DNA from: Salmonella enterica subsp. enterica serovar Choleraesuis
GTDB lineage: Bacteria > Pseudomonadota > Gammaproteobacteria > Enterobacterales > Enterobacteriaceae
Length of the DNA stretch: 64,000 nucleotides
Assembly (NCBI GenBank): GCA_022846635.1
Contig: AP025685.1
Span: forward strand, 2,542,001-2,606,000
Direction: 5' to 3'
Shown: positions 10,930-20,415 of the stretch, one piece after another
Layout: each line of letters starts with the position of its first letter
Numbering within the stretch: the first letter of the stretch is position 1
Notes under the pieces: model-generated
What the model was told of the DNA's origin: nothing
Databases searched by the model: none
Seen by the model: the letters and a program-made list of their open reading frames with translations, nothing else
Translations under genes and position numbers: made by a program

Positions 10930-11451
10930 TTACTTACGCTTTAAATTAGCTAATACGGCAAATGGGTTTGGTTTCTCCGCCTCTGCAGGTAGTTTGCCAA
11001 AGACCATGTCCGCCTCGGACACTTCACAGTGTTCAGAATCATGCACCGGAACTACCGGCAAGGAGATGATGATTTCATCTTCTACCATCGCCAGCAGATC
11101 GATTTCGCCGAACTCGTTAACCTCGATCGGCTCATACGCTTCCGGGAGTGCCTCAGCCTGGTCGTCATTTTTAACCGGACTAAAACAATACGTTGTGTGG
11201 ACCTGATGGGAAAACGGCTGTCCGCAACGCTGACAAGCCAACGTCACCGTTACCTGCGCATCTCCGTTAATCACGGCGAGACGCTGGTTATCGATGCCGA
11301 ATGACATTTCACATTCAATATCACTGTCCACGCTGACAACTGACTCAGCAACACGCTTAGCCAGATCGCGGGTAAAGATACCCTGATAATCCAGGCGTTT
11401 TTGCGCGGTGCGAACCGGGTCAAGTGTCAGGGGTAATTTTACCTTTTGCAT
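10930..11451 (-). CDS. yceD: DUF177 protein YceD, 23S rRNA accumulation protein
   Basis: 173-residue protein of the DUF177 family, begun by [20 protein letters not shown] as in E. coli YceD. It contains a single CxxC pair (CQRCGQPF), an acidic middle and the C-terminal [12 protein letters not shown]. Homologues co-occur with rpmF and are linked to 23S rRNA accumulation; the molecular activity is not settled. First gene of the yceD-rpmF-plsX-fab run, transcribed away from yceF. Confidence 0.93.
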   Translation of the reverse strand: MQKVKLPLTLDPVRTAQKRLDYQGIFTRDLAKRVAESVVSVDSDIECEMSFGIDNQRLAVINGDAQVTVTLACQRCGQPFSHQVHTTYCFSPVKNDDQAEALPEAYEPIEVNEFGEIDLLAMVEDEIIISLPVVPVHDSEHCEVSEADMVFGKLPAEAEKPNPFAVLANLKRK

Positions 11452-11591
11452 AGGGCGCGCATATTAACTTTGTAATGTCTCAGAGTCAAAGAAAAAGGCC
11501 TGCATGGGAAGCCTTTTGCTAATTATTCACACACAACCGGCGCACAGTTTAAAATGGTCGCTATCAATTCGCTATATCTGGAACAAAAAAT

Positions 11592-12173
11592 ATGTCAAAC
11601 CTGGTGCTTGCTTCCACCTCCCCTGCCCGTCGCCAACTGCTGGAAAAGCTGGGAATGCGTTTTATTTGCGCCGCCCCGCAAATAGATGAAACGCCGCAGG
11701 CCGGTGAATCCGCCCGTGCCCTGGTGACTCGCCTGGCCCAGGCAAAAGCCCAGGCGCTGGCCCATCAGTTCCCTTCCAGCCTGATAATTGGCTCAGATCA
11801 GGTTTGCGTGATTAATGGTGAAATTATCGGCAAACCTCACACTGAAGAGCGGGCCGTGGCTCAGCTAATGAGCGCTCGCGGCAGTATTGTCACCTTTTAT
11901 ACTGGCCTTGCGCTCTACAATACCGCCAACGGTCAGCTCCAAACCGAATGTGAGCCGTTTGACGTACATTTCCGCCATCTGAGTGAAGAGGAGATTCGTA
12001 ACTATGTGGCGCGCGAGCAACCGCTACAGTGTGCGGGGAGTTTTATGAGTGAAGGGCTTGGTATTACGCTATTTGAACGCCTTGATGGCCGGGACCCCAA
12101 CGCGCTGATTGGGCTGCCGCTGATAGCCCTGTGCGGCATGCTGCGTAACGAAGGGTGTAATCCGCTGGCTTAA
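11592..12173 (+). CDS. yceF: Maf-type nucleotide pyrophosphatase YceF
   Basis: 193-residue Maf/HAM1-superfamily enzyme; E. coli YceF hydrolyses modified nucleotides such as 7-methyl-GTP, a house-cleaning role. The start [20 protein letters not shown] has the substrate loop STSPARR, and the catalytic Asp is in [13 protein letters not shown]. It is read divergently from yceD and converges on rluC across a two-way terminator. Confidence 0.95.
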   Translation: MSNLVLASTSPARRQLLEKLGMRFICAAPQIDETPQAGESARALVTRLAQAKAQALAHQFPSSLIIGSDQVCVINGEIIGKPHTEERAVAQLMSARGSIVTFYTGLALYNTANGQLQTECEPFDVHFRHLSEEEIRNYVAREQPLQCAGSFMSEGLGITLFERLDGRDPNALIGLPLIALCGMLRNEGCNPLA

Positions 12174-12183
12174 AGAGCCACAT

Positions 12184-12208
12184 TAAAAAAGGGCCTTGCG
12201 GCCCTTAA
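12184..12208. terminator. Two-way terminator between yceF and rluC
   Basis: Stem AAGGGCC / GGCCCTT with a TTGC loop, flanked by AAAAAA on the left and TTAATC on the right. It lies in the 40-bp gap between convergent stops and can end transcripts in both directions, best for rluC. Confidence 0.8.
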
Positions 12209-12213
12209 TCATA

Positions 12214-13170
12214 CTATTTGCTTTGACTGCGCAGCACGCTCAGACAGCGTTTAAGCTGGGCGTCCAGCGGTGCCTCAACCCGCATGACTTCACCGGTATT
12301 AGGATGGGTGAAACGCAGGGCCGCAGCGTGTAGAAACAGGCGATTAAGCCCGGTAGCCGCCAGTTGCCCATCAAAAGCCCGGTCGCCATAGCGATCGTCA
12401 AAGGCGATTGGATGATCGGCATGCTGGGTATGTACGCGAATCTGGTGAGTACGCCCGGTCACAGGGCTGCAACGCACCAGAGTAGCGTTGTTGTAACGCT
12501 CTTCTACTTTAAATCGCGTTTCCGAAGGTTTACCTTCACTGCTAACCCGAACGATACGTTCACCGCTTTGCAAAATATTTTTCAACAACGGTGCCTGCAC
12601 CACTTTAAGATGCGACGGCCACTGGCCTCGTACCAACGCCAGATAATCTTTTTGCATTCCCTTTTCACGCAGCTGTTCGTGCAGTGAACGCAGCGCCGAA
12701 CGCTTCTTCGCAACCAGCAATACGCCGGAAGTATCCCGGTCAAGGCGATGCACCAGCTCCAGGAAGCGCGCTTCCGGGCGCAGGGCCCGCAGCCCCTCAA
12801 TCACGCCAAAGCTCAGGCCGCTACCGCCGTGCACTGCCGTGCCGGATGGCTTGTTAAGCACCAGGATATGGTCATCTTCATATAGCACCACGTCATTCAG
12901 CGCGGCGACTTTTTGCAGATGTGGCGAAATGGCCTGCTCTTCACGTTCGGCGACGCGAACCGGCGGGATCCGCACTTCATCGTTAGCTTCCAGCTTATAT
13001 TCAGGTTTAATGCGTTTTTTATTTACCCGCACCTCACCTTTGCGCAGGATGCGATAGATCATGCTCTTGGGCACGCCCTTGAGCTGATTGCGTAAAAAGT
13101 TATCAATGCGCTGGCCCGCTTCATCGGCGGAAACCACCACAAATTGTACTGAAGGCGTCTCTGTTTTCAT
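12214..13170 (-). CDS. rluC: 23S rRNA pseudouridine synthase RluC
   Basis: Makes pseudouridine at 23S rRNA positions 955, 2504 and 2580 (E. coli numbering). 318 residues: an N-terminal S4 RNA-binding domain (about 20-85, with IYRILRKGEVRVNKKRI) and a catalytic RluA-type domain with the Asp in LVHRLDRDTSGVLLVAK. The C-terminal GRTHQIRVH motif is present. Read divergently from rne, as in E. coli. Confidence 0.97.
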   Translation of the reverse strand: MKTETPSVQFVVVSADEAGQRIDNFLRNQLKGVPKSMIYRILRKGEVRVNKKRIKPEYKLEANDEVRIPPVRVAEREEQAISPHLQKVAALNDVVLYEDDHILVLNKPSGTAVHGGSGLSFGVIEGLRALRPEARFLELVHRLDRDTSGVLLVAKKRSALRSLHEQLREKGMQKDYLALVRGQWPSHLKVVQAPLLKNILQSGERIVRVSSEGKPSETRFKVEERYNNATLVRCSPVTGRTHQIRVHTQHADHPIAFDDRYGDRAFDGQLAATGLNRLFLHAAALRFTHPNTGEVMRVEAPLDAQLKRCLSVLRSQSK

Positions 13171-13342
13171 GGTCGGCGATTCTAAATACCCATAGTCGAT
13201 AGTGCCAGAGATTTTTCTGTGCTTATATTAAGGAACAACATTTTTTCCATTACGTTTACAGGCCTTTTGTTCGTTATTAATACAACGTAACGCAAACGGT
13301 TAAAAAACTGTGAGTAAGTCGGTAATAAAGGCAAAAGTCAAC

Positions 13343-13372
13343 TTGCTATAAACCGCTTAGCGGTGGAATAAT
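13343..13372 (+). promoter_or_regulatory. Candidate main rne promoter
   Basis: TTGCTA (13343-13348) and AATAAT (13367-13372) are separated by 18 bp. Transcription would begin near 13380, giving a leader of about 360 nt, the length known for the E. coli rne leader. Confidence 0.55.
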
Positions 13373-13379
13373 GTTGCGG

Positions 13380-13741
13380 TTTTCCGTGTTAAAACTCGCT
13401 ATCAGAAAGAGTTCCACGGAATGAATAGTTTTGCCTGGCCGTTCACCCACGCAGCAATGGCGTAAGACGTTGTGAACTATCAGGCATTTAGCGGGCTGCG
13501 GATTGCAAGCCTGGCCGGTAAATGGAATATTCTCTGGCAGAAAATATCCAGACTGTTTCCAGTACTAATAGCGCTGCTTTTCCGTTTGAAAACGCAGGCG
13601 ACCGATACTTTGCGCCTCCCTGCAAGCGACAACCGTGAGGTTGACGGCTTTGCGACTAGTCACGAGGCCATCGGTTCATACCCGGCCAGCCATCCATGTC
13701 CGCAGCTCTGTCGTCAATGTAAGAATAATGAGTAAGTTACG
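13380..13741 (+). ncRNA. rne 5' untranslated autoregulatory leader
   Basis: About 360 bp without a convincing ORF precedes rne. In E. coli the leader folds into hairpins that RNase E binds to control decay of its own mRNA. Visible structure includes the hairpin CAACC-GTGA-GGTTG at 13630-13643 and several other short dyads. No strong Shine-Dalgarno is visible near the ATG. The 13171-13342 stretch upstream holds only the divergent rluC/rne promoter region. Identity is inferred from position, length and partial recalled similarity. Confidence 0.7.
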
Positions 13742-16700
13742 ATGAAAAGAATGTTAATTAACGCGACTCAGCAAGAAGAGTTGCGTGTAGCACTTGTGGA
13801 TGGTCAGCGTCTGTACGATCTGGATATTGAAAGCCCTGGACACGAACAGAAAAAAGCGAACATCTACAAAGGCAAGATCACTCGCATTGAACCCAGCCTG
13901 GAAGCGGCCTTTGTTGATTACGGCGCTGAACGTCATGGTTTCCTTCCTCTTAAAGAAATTGCCCGCGAATACTTCCCTGCTAACTATTCTTCCCACGGTC
14001 GTCCAAACATTAAAGACGTACTGCGTGAAGGCCAGGAAGTTATCGTACAGATAGATAAAGAAGAACGTGGTAATAAAGGTGCTGCTCTGACCACCTTTAT
14101 CAGCCTGGCCGGCAGCTATCTGGTGCTGATGCCAAATAACCCACGCGCTGGCGGCATTTCACGCCGTATCGAAGGTGACGACCGTACCGAACTCAAAGAG
14201 GCGCTGGCGTCTCTGGAAGTGCCGGACGGTATGGGCCTGATTGTTCGCACCGCAGGCGTTGGTAAGTCTGCCGAAGCGTTGCAGTGGGATCTAAGCTTCC
14301 GTCTTAAGCACTGGGAAGCCATTAAAAAAGCCGCTGAAAGCCGCCCTGCCCCTTTCCTTATTCATCAGGAAAGTAACGTTATCGTGCGCGCCTTCCGCGA
14401 CTATCTGCGTCAGGATATCGGTGAAATCCTTATCGATAATCCTAAAGTTCTGGAGCTGGCTCGCCAGCATATCGCCGCCCTGGGCCGCCCGGACTTCACC
14501 AGCAAAATTAAACTGTATAGCGGCGAAATCCCGCTGTTCAGTCACTATCAGATTGAATCGCAGATTGAATCCGCTTTCCAGCGTGAAGTCCGTCTGCCGT
14601 CCGGCGGTTCGATTGTTATCGACACCACCGAAGCGCTAACCGCTATTGATATCAACTCCGCCCGCGCGACTCGCGGTGGTGATATCGAAGAAACCGCATT
14701 TAATACCAACCTTGAAGCGGCCGACGAAATCGCTCGTCAGCTGCGCCTGCGCGACCTCGGCGGTCTTATCGTTATCGACTTTATCGATATGACTCCGGTT
14801 CGCCACCAGCGCGCCGTTGAAAACCGTCTGCGCGAAGCGGTACGTCAGGATCGCGCCCGCATTCAGATAAGCCATATTTCTCGCTTCGGCCTGCTGGAAA
14901 TGTCCCGTCAGCGCCTGAGCCCATCGCTCGGCGAGTCCAGCCATCACGTCTGCCCACGCTGTAGCGGTACCGGCACCATTCGTGATAACGAATCGCTGTC
15001 GCTGTCTATCCTGCGTCTGATTGAAGAAGAAGCGCTGAAAGAAAACACCAAAGAAGTACACGCCATCGTTCCGGTGCCGATTGCTTCTTACCTGTTGAAC
15101 GAAAAGCGTGAAGCCGTCAGCGCCATCGAAGCTCGTCAGGGCGGTGTGCGTTGCGTGATCGTGCCAAACGATCAGATGGAAACCCCGCATTACTCAGTAC
15201 TGCGACTGCGCCAGGGCGAAGAGACCCATACTCTGAGCTACAAGCTGCCTAAGTACCATGAAGAAGCCATGGCAATGCCTTCTGAAGAAGAACAGGTTGA
15301 GCGCCGCCGCCCGGAGCAGCCTGCTCTGGCCTCATTCGCACTGCCTGATGTTCCTCCAGCTCCGCCTGAAGCCGCCCCTGCCGTGCGCCCACAGAGCACC
15401 GCTACCGGTACTCCAGCCCCCGCGCAGCCAGGCCTTATCAGCCGCTTCTTCGCAGGTCTGAAAAAACTGTTCGCAGGCGAGCCGGCTCCAGCGGTGCAAA
15501 CCGTTGAAGAAACTGAAGCTAAAACTCCGGCCCGCGCTCCGCAAGAGCGTCGCCAGAATAATAACCGTCGCCAGAACAACAATCGTCGCGATCGCGGTGA
15601 ACGCTCTAATCGTGACCGCGATAATCGCGAAGGCCGTAACGATAATCGTAACGACAGCCGCAGTGATAACCGCGATAACCGTGAGACTCGCGACAATCGT
15701 GACAACCGCGAAGGCCGTGAAACTCGTGAAGATAACCGCCGTAACCGCCGTCAGTCTCAGGCTGCAACCGCTAATGCTGAAAATCAGACCCCGCGTCAGG
15801 TTAATGCTAACGGCGAAGAAGGCGAAAAACGCGAGCAGAATCGCCGCGACCGTAACCGCCGCCGCTCTGACGATAAGCGTCAGGCCCAGCAGGAAGTCAA
15901 AGCGCTGCAGCAGCAAGAGCCGGTTGAACAGCCTGTTGAAGAGATTCAGGAAGAACGCGTTCAGACCCTGCCACGCCGTAAACAGCGTCAGCTGACCCAG
16001 CGTGTTCGCATTGGCGATAATGCGCCAATCGCGGAAGTCGCAGCCGCGCAGACCGCAGCTGTAGCTGCTGAAGCACCTGCGGCACTGCCTGCGGTCGTTG
16101 ATGCTCCGGTTAACAACGTGGAAGAAAGCGATAACCGCACAGATAACGCCGGTATGCCGCGTCGCTCCCGCCGTTCACCGCGCCATCTGCGCGTTAGCGG
16201 CCAGCGTCGCCGTCGCTATCGTGACGAGCGTTACCCAACCCAGTCTCCGATGCAGCTGGCCACTGCCTGCGCCTCACCAGAGATGGCCTCAGGTAAAGTA
16301 TGGATTAGCTACCCGCTGGTAAATACTCAGCCAGTTCAGCCGGAAGTCACTGAAGCTGCACCAGCGATTGTCAATGAGCAGCCGGTTGCAACTCAGGTCG
16401 CTGCACAGCCTGCCGCCGCGCAGGAAATCGCGCCGGTAGTTACCGAGCAGTCTGTGGCAGCAACTCCGATTGTCGCTCCTGATGTTGCTGAACAAGTAGC
16501 TCCTGCTATAGCAGAGCAACCTGTTGCAGAGGTTAGCACTACCGAACCTGCAGCCGTTGCGGCAGAGCCAATAGTTGCCAATACCACCGCAGAGCAGATT
16601 GCTGAAACTGTCGCAGAAACCGCTATCGAGACCAATCATCCGGAGGCAATAGCTCATCCGGTTGATGAAACACCATCGGTTGTTGATGCACAGGCAGAAC

Positions 16701-17059
16701 CTGTCGCTGAAGCCGTTAGCGCGGAAGCTCAGCCAGCAGAGCCGGTAGCTGAAGCGTCTCCTGCGCCAGTCGCAGCTGAGCCAGAAGTGGTTGAACCACA
16801 GGTTGTCGAGCCAGTAAACACCGTGACAACTGCAGTCGTCGCTCCGGCGGCCCCAGCAGAGGCTCCGGCGGTTAAATCTGGTGGTTCCGCCAGCGCTCCG
16901 ATGACCCGTGCGCCTGCGCCGGATTATCAGCCGGAAGCTCCTCGTCATAGCGACTGGGTCCGCCCAGCCTTCAATTTCGAAGGTCAGGGCTCTGCTGGCG
17001 GCCATAGCGCCACCCGTAGCGCCAGCGCTCCGGCGACTCAGCCACCGCGCACAGAGTAA
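13742..17059 (+). CDS. rne: Ribonuclease E
   Basis: Essential endonuclease that begins mRNA decay and processes rRNA and tRNA; scaffold of the degradosome. 1105 residues against 1061 in E. coli. The catalytic half (1 to about 530) has the S1 domain, the magnesium aspartates in [13 protein letters not shown] and VIDFIDM, and the zinc-link CPRCSGTG. The scaffold half has the amphipathic membrane helix [17 protein letters not shown] (about 563-580), Arg/Asn/Asp-rich RNA-binding repeats (about 600-710), the second arginine-rich site [20 protein letters not shown] (about 804-825), a Pro/Ala/Val/Glu-rich stretch (about 860-1050) and a C-terminal end like the PNPase-binding site ([12 protein letters not shown]). 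The extra length lies in the Ala/Glu/Val-rich part. Confidence 0.98.
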   Translation: MKRMLINATQQEELRVALVDGQRLYDLDIESPGHEQKKANIYKGKITRIEPSLEAAFVDYGAERHGFLPLKEIAREYFPANYSSHGRPNIKDVLREGQEVIVQIDKEERGNKGAALTTFISLAGSYLVLMPNNPRAGGISRRIEGDDRTELKEALASLEVPDGMGLIVRTAGVGKSAEALQWDLSFRLKHWEAIKKAAESRPAPFLIHQESNVIVRAFRDYLRQDIGEILIDNPKVLELARQHIAALGRPDFTSKIKLYSGEIPLFSHYQIESQIESAFQREVRLPSGGSIVIDTTEALTAIDINSARATRGGDIEETAFNTNLEAADEIARQLRLRDLGGLIVIDFIDMTPVRHQRAVENRLREAVRQDRARIQISHISRFGLLEMSRQRLSPSLGESSHHVCPRCSGTGTIRDNESLSLSILRLIEEEALKENTKEVHAIVPVPIASYLLNEKREAVSAIEARQGGVRCVIVPNDQMETPHYSVLRLRQGEETHTLSYKLPKYHEEAMAMPSEEEQVERRRPEQPALASFALPDVPPAPPEAAPAVRPQSTATGTPAPAQPGLISRFFAGLKKLFAGEPAPAVQTVEETEAKTPARAPQERRQNNNRRQNNNRRDRGERSNRDRDNREGRNDNRNDSRSDNRDNRETRDNRDNREGRETREDNRRNRRQSQAATANAENQTPRQVNANGEEGEKREQNRRDRNRRRSDDKRQAQQEVKALQQQEPVEQPVEEIQEERVQTLPRRKQRQLTQRVRIGDNAPIAEVAAAQTAAVAAEAPAALPAVVDAPVNNVEESDNRTDNAGMPRRSRRSPRHLRVSGQRRRRYRDERYPTQSPMQLATACASPEMASGKVWISYPLVNTQPVQPEVTEAAPAIVNEQPVATQVAAQPAAAQEIAPVVTEQSVAATPIVAPDVAEQVAPAIAEQPVAEVSTTEPAAVAAEPIVANTTAEQIAETVAETAIETNHPEAIAHPVDETPSVVDAQAEPVAEAVSAEAQPAEPVAEASPAPVAAEPEVVEPQVVEPVNTVTTAVVAPAAPAEAPAVKSGGSASAPMTRAPAPDYQPEAPRHSDWVRPAFNFEGQGSAGGHSATRSASAPATQPPRTE

Positions 17060-17074
17060 TTTAGCCCTGTGATT

Positions 17075-17104
17075 AAAAACCGGCCCTGGTGGCCGGTTTT
17101 TTTA
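17075..17104 (+). terminator. rne terminator
   Basis: Stem ACCGGCC / GGCCGGT with a 5-nt loop, preceded by AAAAA and followed by seven T, 15 bp after the rne stop. The A/T flanks could let it work for the opposing lysR gene too. Confidence 0.88.
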
Positions 17105-17139
17105 TATCTGTAGCAAGACTGAATCGAATCCCCGCATGA

Positions 17140-18099
17140 TTAAATCTCCCTCGTGGTCTTATCCGTTACCGGCGGAGGGCTCATACCGGCAATTCCCGGC
17201 ATCACCTCACGCATCATGGCCAAAAACTGGGTTAATCGTGCCGGATAATACGGGGCATATGGATAAACCAACCGTACCGCCAGAGGCTCGGCACGCCAAT
17301 CCGGAGCCAAATGCACCAGCCGCCCGGCCGCCAAATCAGCGGTCACTATCCAGCTGGAGACAAGGCCTATACCAATCCCCTGCAAAATAGCCTGGCGGGT
17401 CGCATACAGGCTGTCGCTATATAGCCGCGGCTCCATCTCCAGCCGATGCTGACGCTCCGACTGCCGGGTATTATGCAAAGTGAGATGATTACGATAAAAC
17501 GTGCTGATAGAGACCCAGGGTAGCTTCTCTATCTGCTCCAGGGCGTTGTAGTCATCCAGCCTGGCAGCGAGTTCCGGGGCTGCCACCAGAATACGCGGGA
17601 CCTCAGCCAGATGTACGGCAATGGTTGCCGGATCGGGCTGATTACCTATCAGGATCGCACAGTCGATATGCTCTGCATTAAAATCCGCTACCCGGTCACT
17701 TAACATCCATTCGACATTCACCTCCGGCCAGCGACGCAAGTAGTCCACCAGCGGGGTCATTAACTGATCCTGTCCAAAAGCATGAGGAGCCCGCACCCGC
17801 AGGCGCCCGACCGGCGTATCGCTGCCGCGCATCAGGGCATCCTCAAGCTCAGTCCAGCCGCTAAGCAGCCCGCGCGCATGGCGATAACATCGGGTTCCCT
17901 CATCGGTCAGGCGGATAGCATGGGTATTGCGCATTAACAACGGTACGCCGAGCAGTTGTTCAAGGTTTTGCAGACGTCGGCTGACTGTCGCCTGGCTGGT
18001 GGAAAGCTGGCGGGCGGCCTCTGATAAGGAACCACCTTCGACAATTCTTATCAGCGTTTGCAGCAAAGTCAGTTTATCTATACGTTCATTTATCTTCAC
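17140..18099 (-). CDS. LysR-family transcriptional regulator (CrgA-like)
   Basis: 319-residue regulator with an N-terminal winged helix-turn-helix (about 8-66; GGSLSEAARQLSTSQATVSRRL) and a periplasmic-binding-like effector domain (about 95-295) of the kind seen in CrgA-like members (GRLRVRAPHAFG). A GTG start is used; no clear ribosome site is visible. It is divergent from an MFS transporter with a 111-bp shared control region, so it most likely regulates that transporter. The pair sits between rne and flgL, adjacent genes in E. coli, and so looks like an accessory insertion. The effector is unknown. Confidence 0.85.
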   Translation of the reverse strand: MKINERIDKLTLLQTLIRIVEGGSLSEAARQLSTSQATVSRRLQNLEQLLGVPLLMRNTHAIRLTDEGTRCYRHARGLLSGWTELEDALMRGSDTPVGRLRVRAPHAFGQDQLMTPLVDYLRRWPEVNVEWMLSDRVADFNAEHIDCAILIGNQPDPATIAVHLAEVPRILVAAPELAARLDDYNALEQIEKLPWVSISTFYRNHLTLHNTRQSERQHRLEMEPRLYSDSLYATRQAILQGIGIGLVSSWIVTADLAAGRLVHLAPDWRAEPLAVRLVYPYAPYYPARLTQFLAMMREVMPGIAGMSPPPVTDKTTREI

Positions 18100-18118
18100 T
18101 TAGTTATTGCTCATACGC

Positions 18119-18179
18119 ATTATGTATAACTGTTTTAGCAAATCCCCGGCTTCCGCGCGAATCATTCACCATACATAAT
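18119..18179. promoter_or_regulatory. Divergent lysR/MFS control region with mirrored ATACATAAT elements
   Basis: ATTATGTAT at 18119-18127 and ATACATAAT at 18171-18179 form a perfect 9-bp inverted repeat 52 bp apart. Each can serve as the -10 region of the gene it faces away from the centre (CATAAT for the MFS gene, its complement for lysR). They may also be regulator half-sites. No experimental basis; pattern only. Confidence 0.45.
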
Positions 18180-18210
18180 CGCGCCACTCTCTGTTATTTG
18201 GATTACCAAT

Positions 18211-19410
18211 ATGAATGCCACTCCCTCTCAATCCCAAACTGTCCCGCTATTTACCATGGCGCTGGGTGCAGGAATCAGCGTTGCGGCAATTTATTACGCT
18301 CAGCCTATGTTGCCCTTGTTGGGCGATAGTCTGAATCTCACTGTGCCTCAGCAAAGCCTGATTCCGGCTATTACTCAGGCCGGTTATGCTCTGGGTATCT
18401 TTTTTCTACTGCCGCTCGGCGATCGTTACAATCGTCGTTACCTGATCGCCGCCAAAAGTGCCATGCTGGCGCTGCTATTACTGGCCTGTAGCTTCTGCCT
18501 CCATTTGCCGGGGTTACTCGTGATAAGCCTGCTTATCGGCATGATGGCCACCCTGGCGCAGGACATTGTCCCGGCAGCAGCGATTTTGGCCCCAAATGGC
18601 CGCCAGGGTAAAACCGTCGGAACCGTAATGACGGGTTTGCTGTTAGGTATTTTGCTATCGCGTACGCTGAGCGGTGTCGTCAGCGCGCATTTCGGCTGGC
18701 AGGCGATGTTTCAGCTGGCGGCAGTGAGCGTGACTCTCACCGGAATCATTCTATGGCGGCAGCTGCCTGATTTTACCCCTCATTCGCAGCAGAGCTACCC
18801 GGCGCTATTGGGCTCTATGTGGTCACTCTGGCGTAAATATGCCCCGCTGCGTCACGCGGCACTGGCACAGGCACTGCTTTCGGTAGGTTTTAGCGCTTTC
18901 TGGTCTACTCTGGCCGTATATCTGGCCCAGCGTTTTCAACTGGGGAGCGCCAGCGCCGGTCTGTTTGGTCTGGCCGGTGCCGCCGGGGCGATGGCCGCAC
19001 CGCTGGCCGGTAAACTGAGCGACCGTTTAGGCAGCGAGCGTATTGCCGAACTGAGTGCTTTGCTGGTAGGTGCCTCGTTTGCGTTAATGTTACTCCTGCC
19101 AATACTTCCGACCTGGGCTCAGCTTGCCCTGATTGCAGTTTCAGCCGTCGGGTTTGACTTAGGGTTACAGTCGGCGCTGGTCTCCCATCAAAACCAGGTT
19201 TATAGCCTGGAGCCAGAAGCGCGTGGTCGGTTGAATGCGGTGATGTTCAGCCTGGTATTTATCGGCATGTCCGTCGGTTCGGTGGCCGGAGGATACGTAT
19301 TCCGTGGGCTGGGCTGGAATGGCATTGTTACCATGTCAGTACTGGCGGCACTACTAAGCCTGGCAGTTCGACTGCATGGCCGCACACCGGTTTCACAACC
19401 GGCGGCCTGA
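18211..19410 (+). CDS. MFS transporter (drug:proton antiporter type)
   Basis: 399-residue inner-membrane protein with about twelve hydrophobic segments. The loop after segment 2 (PLGDRYNRRYLI) is the major-facilitator signature with a conserved Asp-Arg pair, and the second half repeats it (GKLSDRLGSERI). The overall pattern fits the DHA1 export group; the substrate cannot be read from the sequence. The start ATG has a weak ribosome site. It pairs with the divergent LysR gene and ends tail to tail with flgL. Confidence 0.85.
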   Translation: MNATPSQSQTVPLFTMALGAGISVAAIYYAQPMLPLLGDSLNLTVPQQSLIPAITQAGYALGIFFLLPLGDRYNRRYLIAAKSAMLALLLLACSFCLHLPGLLVISLLIGMMATLAQDIVPAAAILAPNGRQGKTVGTVMTGLLLGILLSRTLSGVVSAHFGWQAMFQLAAVSVTLTGIILWRQLPDFTPHSQQSYPALLGSMWSLWRKYAPLRHAALAQALLSVGFSAFWSTLAVYLAQRFQLGSASAGLFGLAGAAGAMAAPLAGKLSDRLGSERIAELSALLVGASFALMLLLPILPTWAQLALIAVSAVGFDLGLQSALVSHQNQVYSLEPEARGRLNAVMFSLVFIGMSVGSVAGGYVFRGLGWNGIVTMSVLAALLSLAVRLHGRTPVSQPAA

Positions 19411-19431
19411 ACCAGAACCACCGGTTGTGAA
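19392..19431 (+). terminator. Inverted repeat over the MFS gene stop
   Basis: Perfect 11-bp inverted repeat TTCACAACCGG / CCGGTTGTGAA with an 18-nt loop that contains the stop codon. No T-run follows, so it may be a weak terminator or an mRNA 3'-end stabiliser between the convergent MFS and flgL genes. Confidence 0.45.
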
Positions 19432-19438
19432 TAATCAA

Positions 19439-20404
19439 CTATCCGCGATTAAACTGAAACAGAGACATTCCCTGCATATCGCTGAAAGCAGTATATGAAG
19501 CCTGGAGCGCCGCCTGTTGCATCACATAAGATGAGATGGCGGAGTTCCAGTCAACGTTGACCAGATCAGACATTTGCTGGCTCAGGCCTAACGCCCGGTC
19601 GCTACCAAGGCTGTTAAGCTTTTCCAGCTCATTCAACTGGCTGCCTAGCTCAGCCCGTACCGTCAAAACGTTATTAAGCGAATTTCCCAGACCGCGACTG
19701 GTTTTAGCAATAGCGGCTTCCGCCGCTTGCTTTACGCTATCCGGCTGTCCTTCGACCGGCGTCTTCAGCGCGTTAATAGCATCATCCAGCATAACGAAAA
19801 GATCGCTTTCGCTGGTGCCGCCATTCGGCTCGGGGGCTGCGTTACTGGTCAGGCTATTAAATACTGACGTGCCGGTATGGCCGATAACCATCGTTCGGGA
19901 GGCGTCCACCTGCTGAGTAATCGGTGTATCGCCGCCGCTGTAGGTCACCCCCCCTGCGCCGTCAGTATAAGGAGGGCTCTGGGTTTGATAACCGGCAAAA
20001 ATATAGCGGCCGTTGCCATCGGTACTATTGGCCAGGTTCAGGAGCTGAGCGCGGATCCCTTCCAAATCTGTCGCCAGCGACGCACGGTCATCGTCACTCA
20101 ATGCGCCGTTACCCGCAGAGACAATCTTTTCCTGCGCATTCTGGATAGCCGTGGTCACTTGCCCCAGGACGTTTTCTTCCAAAGAGATTTTTTGATTGGC
20201 GAAAGTCCGCGCCAGCCCATACTGGCTGTTCTGCGCCTGAGCCTGCCCGACCACCACCGCCTGAGACGCGGCTACCGGATCATCCGACGGGCGATTCACC
20301 CGCTGGCCAGTGCTCATCTGCTCCCCATAGTTCAGCCATTTACTCTGAGCGTCGTTAATGCCCTTCATATTTTGCTGATAAATCATTTGCGTACTGACGC
20401 GCAT
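19439..20404 (-). CDS. flgL: Flagellar hook-filament junction protein 3
   Basis: 321-residue junction protein that joins hook to filament together with FlgK. The N terminus MRVSTQMIYQQNM and the C-terminal helix (SYVMQQAALQASYTAFSDMQGMSLFQFN) are the flagellin-like coiled ends of the family. An AGG-containing ribosome site precedes the ATG. It follows flgK by 11 bp and shares its sigma-28 promoter. Confidence 0.96.
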   Translation of the reverse strand: MRVSTQMIYQQNMKGINDAQSKWLNYGEQMSTGQRVNRPSDDPVAASQAVVVGQAQAQNSQYGLARTFANQKISLEENVLGQVTTAIQNAQEKIVSAGNGALSDDDRASLATDLEGIRAQLLNLANSTDGNGRYIFAGYQTQSPPYTDGAGGVTYSGGDTPITQQVDASRTMVIGHTGTSVFNSLTSNAAPEPNGGTSESDLFVMLDDAINALKTPVEGQPDSVKQAAEAAIAKTSRGLGNSLNNVLTVRAELGSQLNELEKLNSLGSDRALGLSQQMSDLVNVDWNSAISSYVMQQAALQASYTAFSDMQGMSLFQFNRG

Positions 20405-20415
20405 ACGGCCTCCGG

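Noticed and set aside
13472..13735. 87-codon frame in the rne leader
   Set aside because: It lies in the structured untranslated leader, lacks a ribosome site, and the composition fits RNA hairpins rather than a protein.
15541..15760. Arg/Asn/Asp-rich nucleotide repeats resembling a satellite or CRISPR-like array
   Set aside because: They encode the arginine-rich RNA-binding region of RNase E; no regular spacers.
15238..17005. Several long antisense and alternate-frame ORFs within rne
   Set aside because: Low-complexity, Arg- or Ser-rich shadows of the biased codon use in the RNase E scaffold region.
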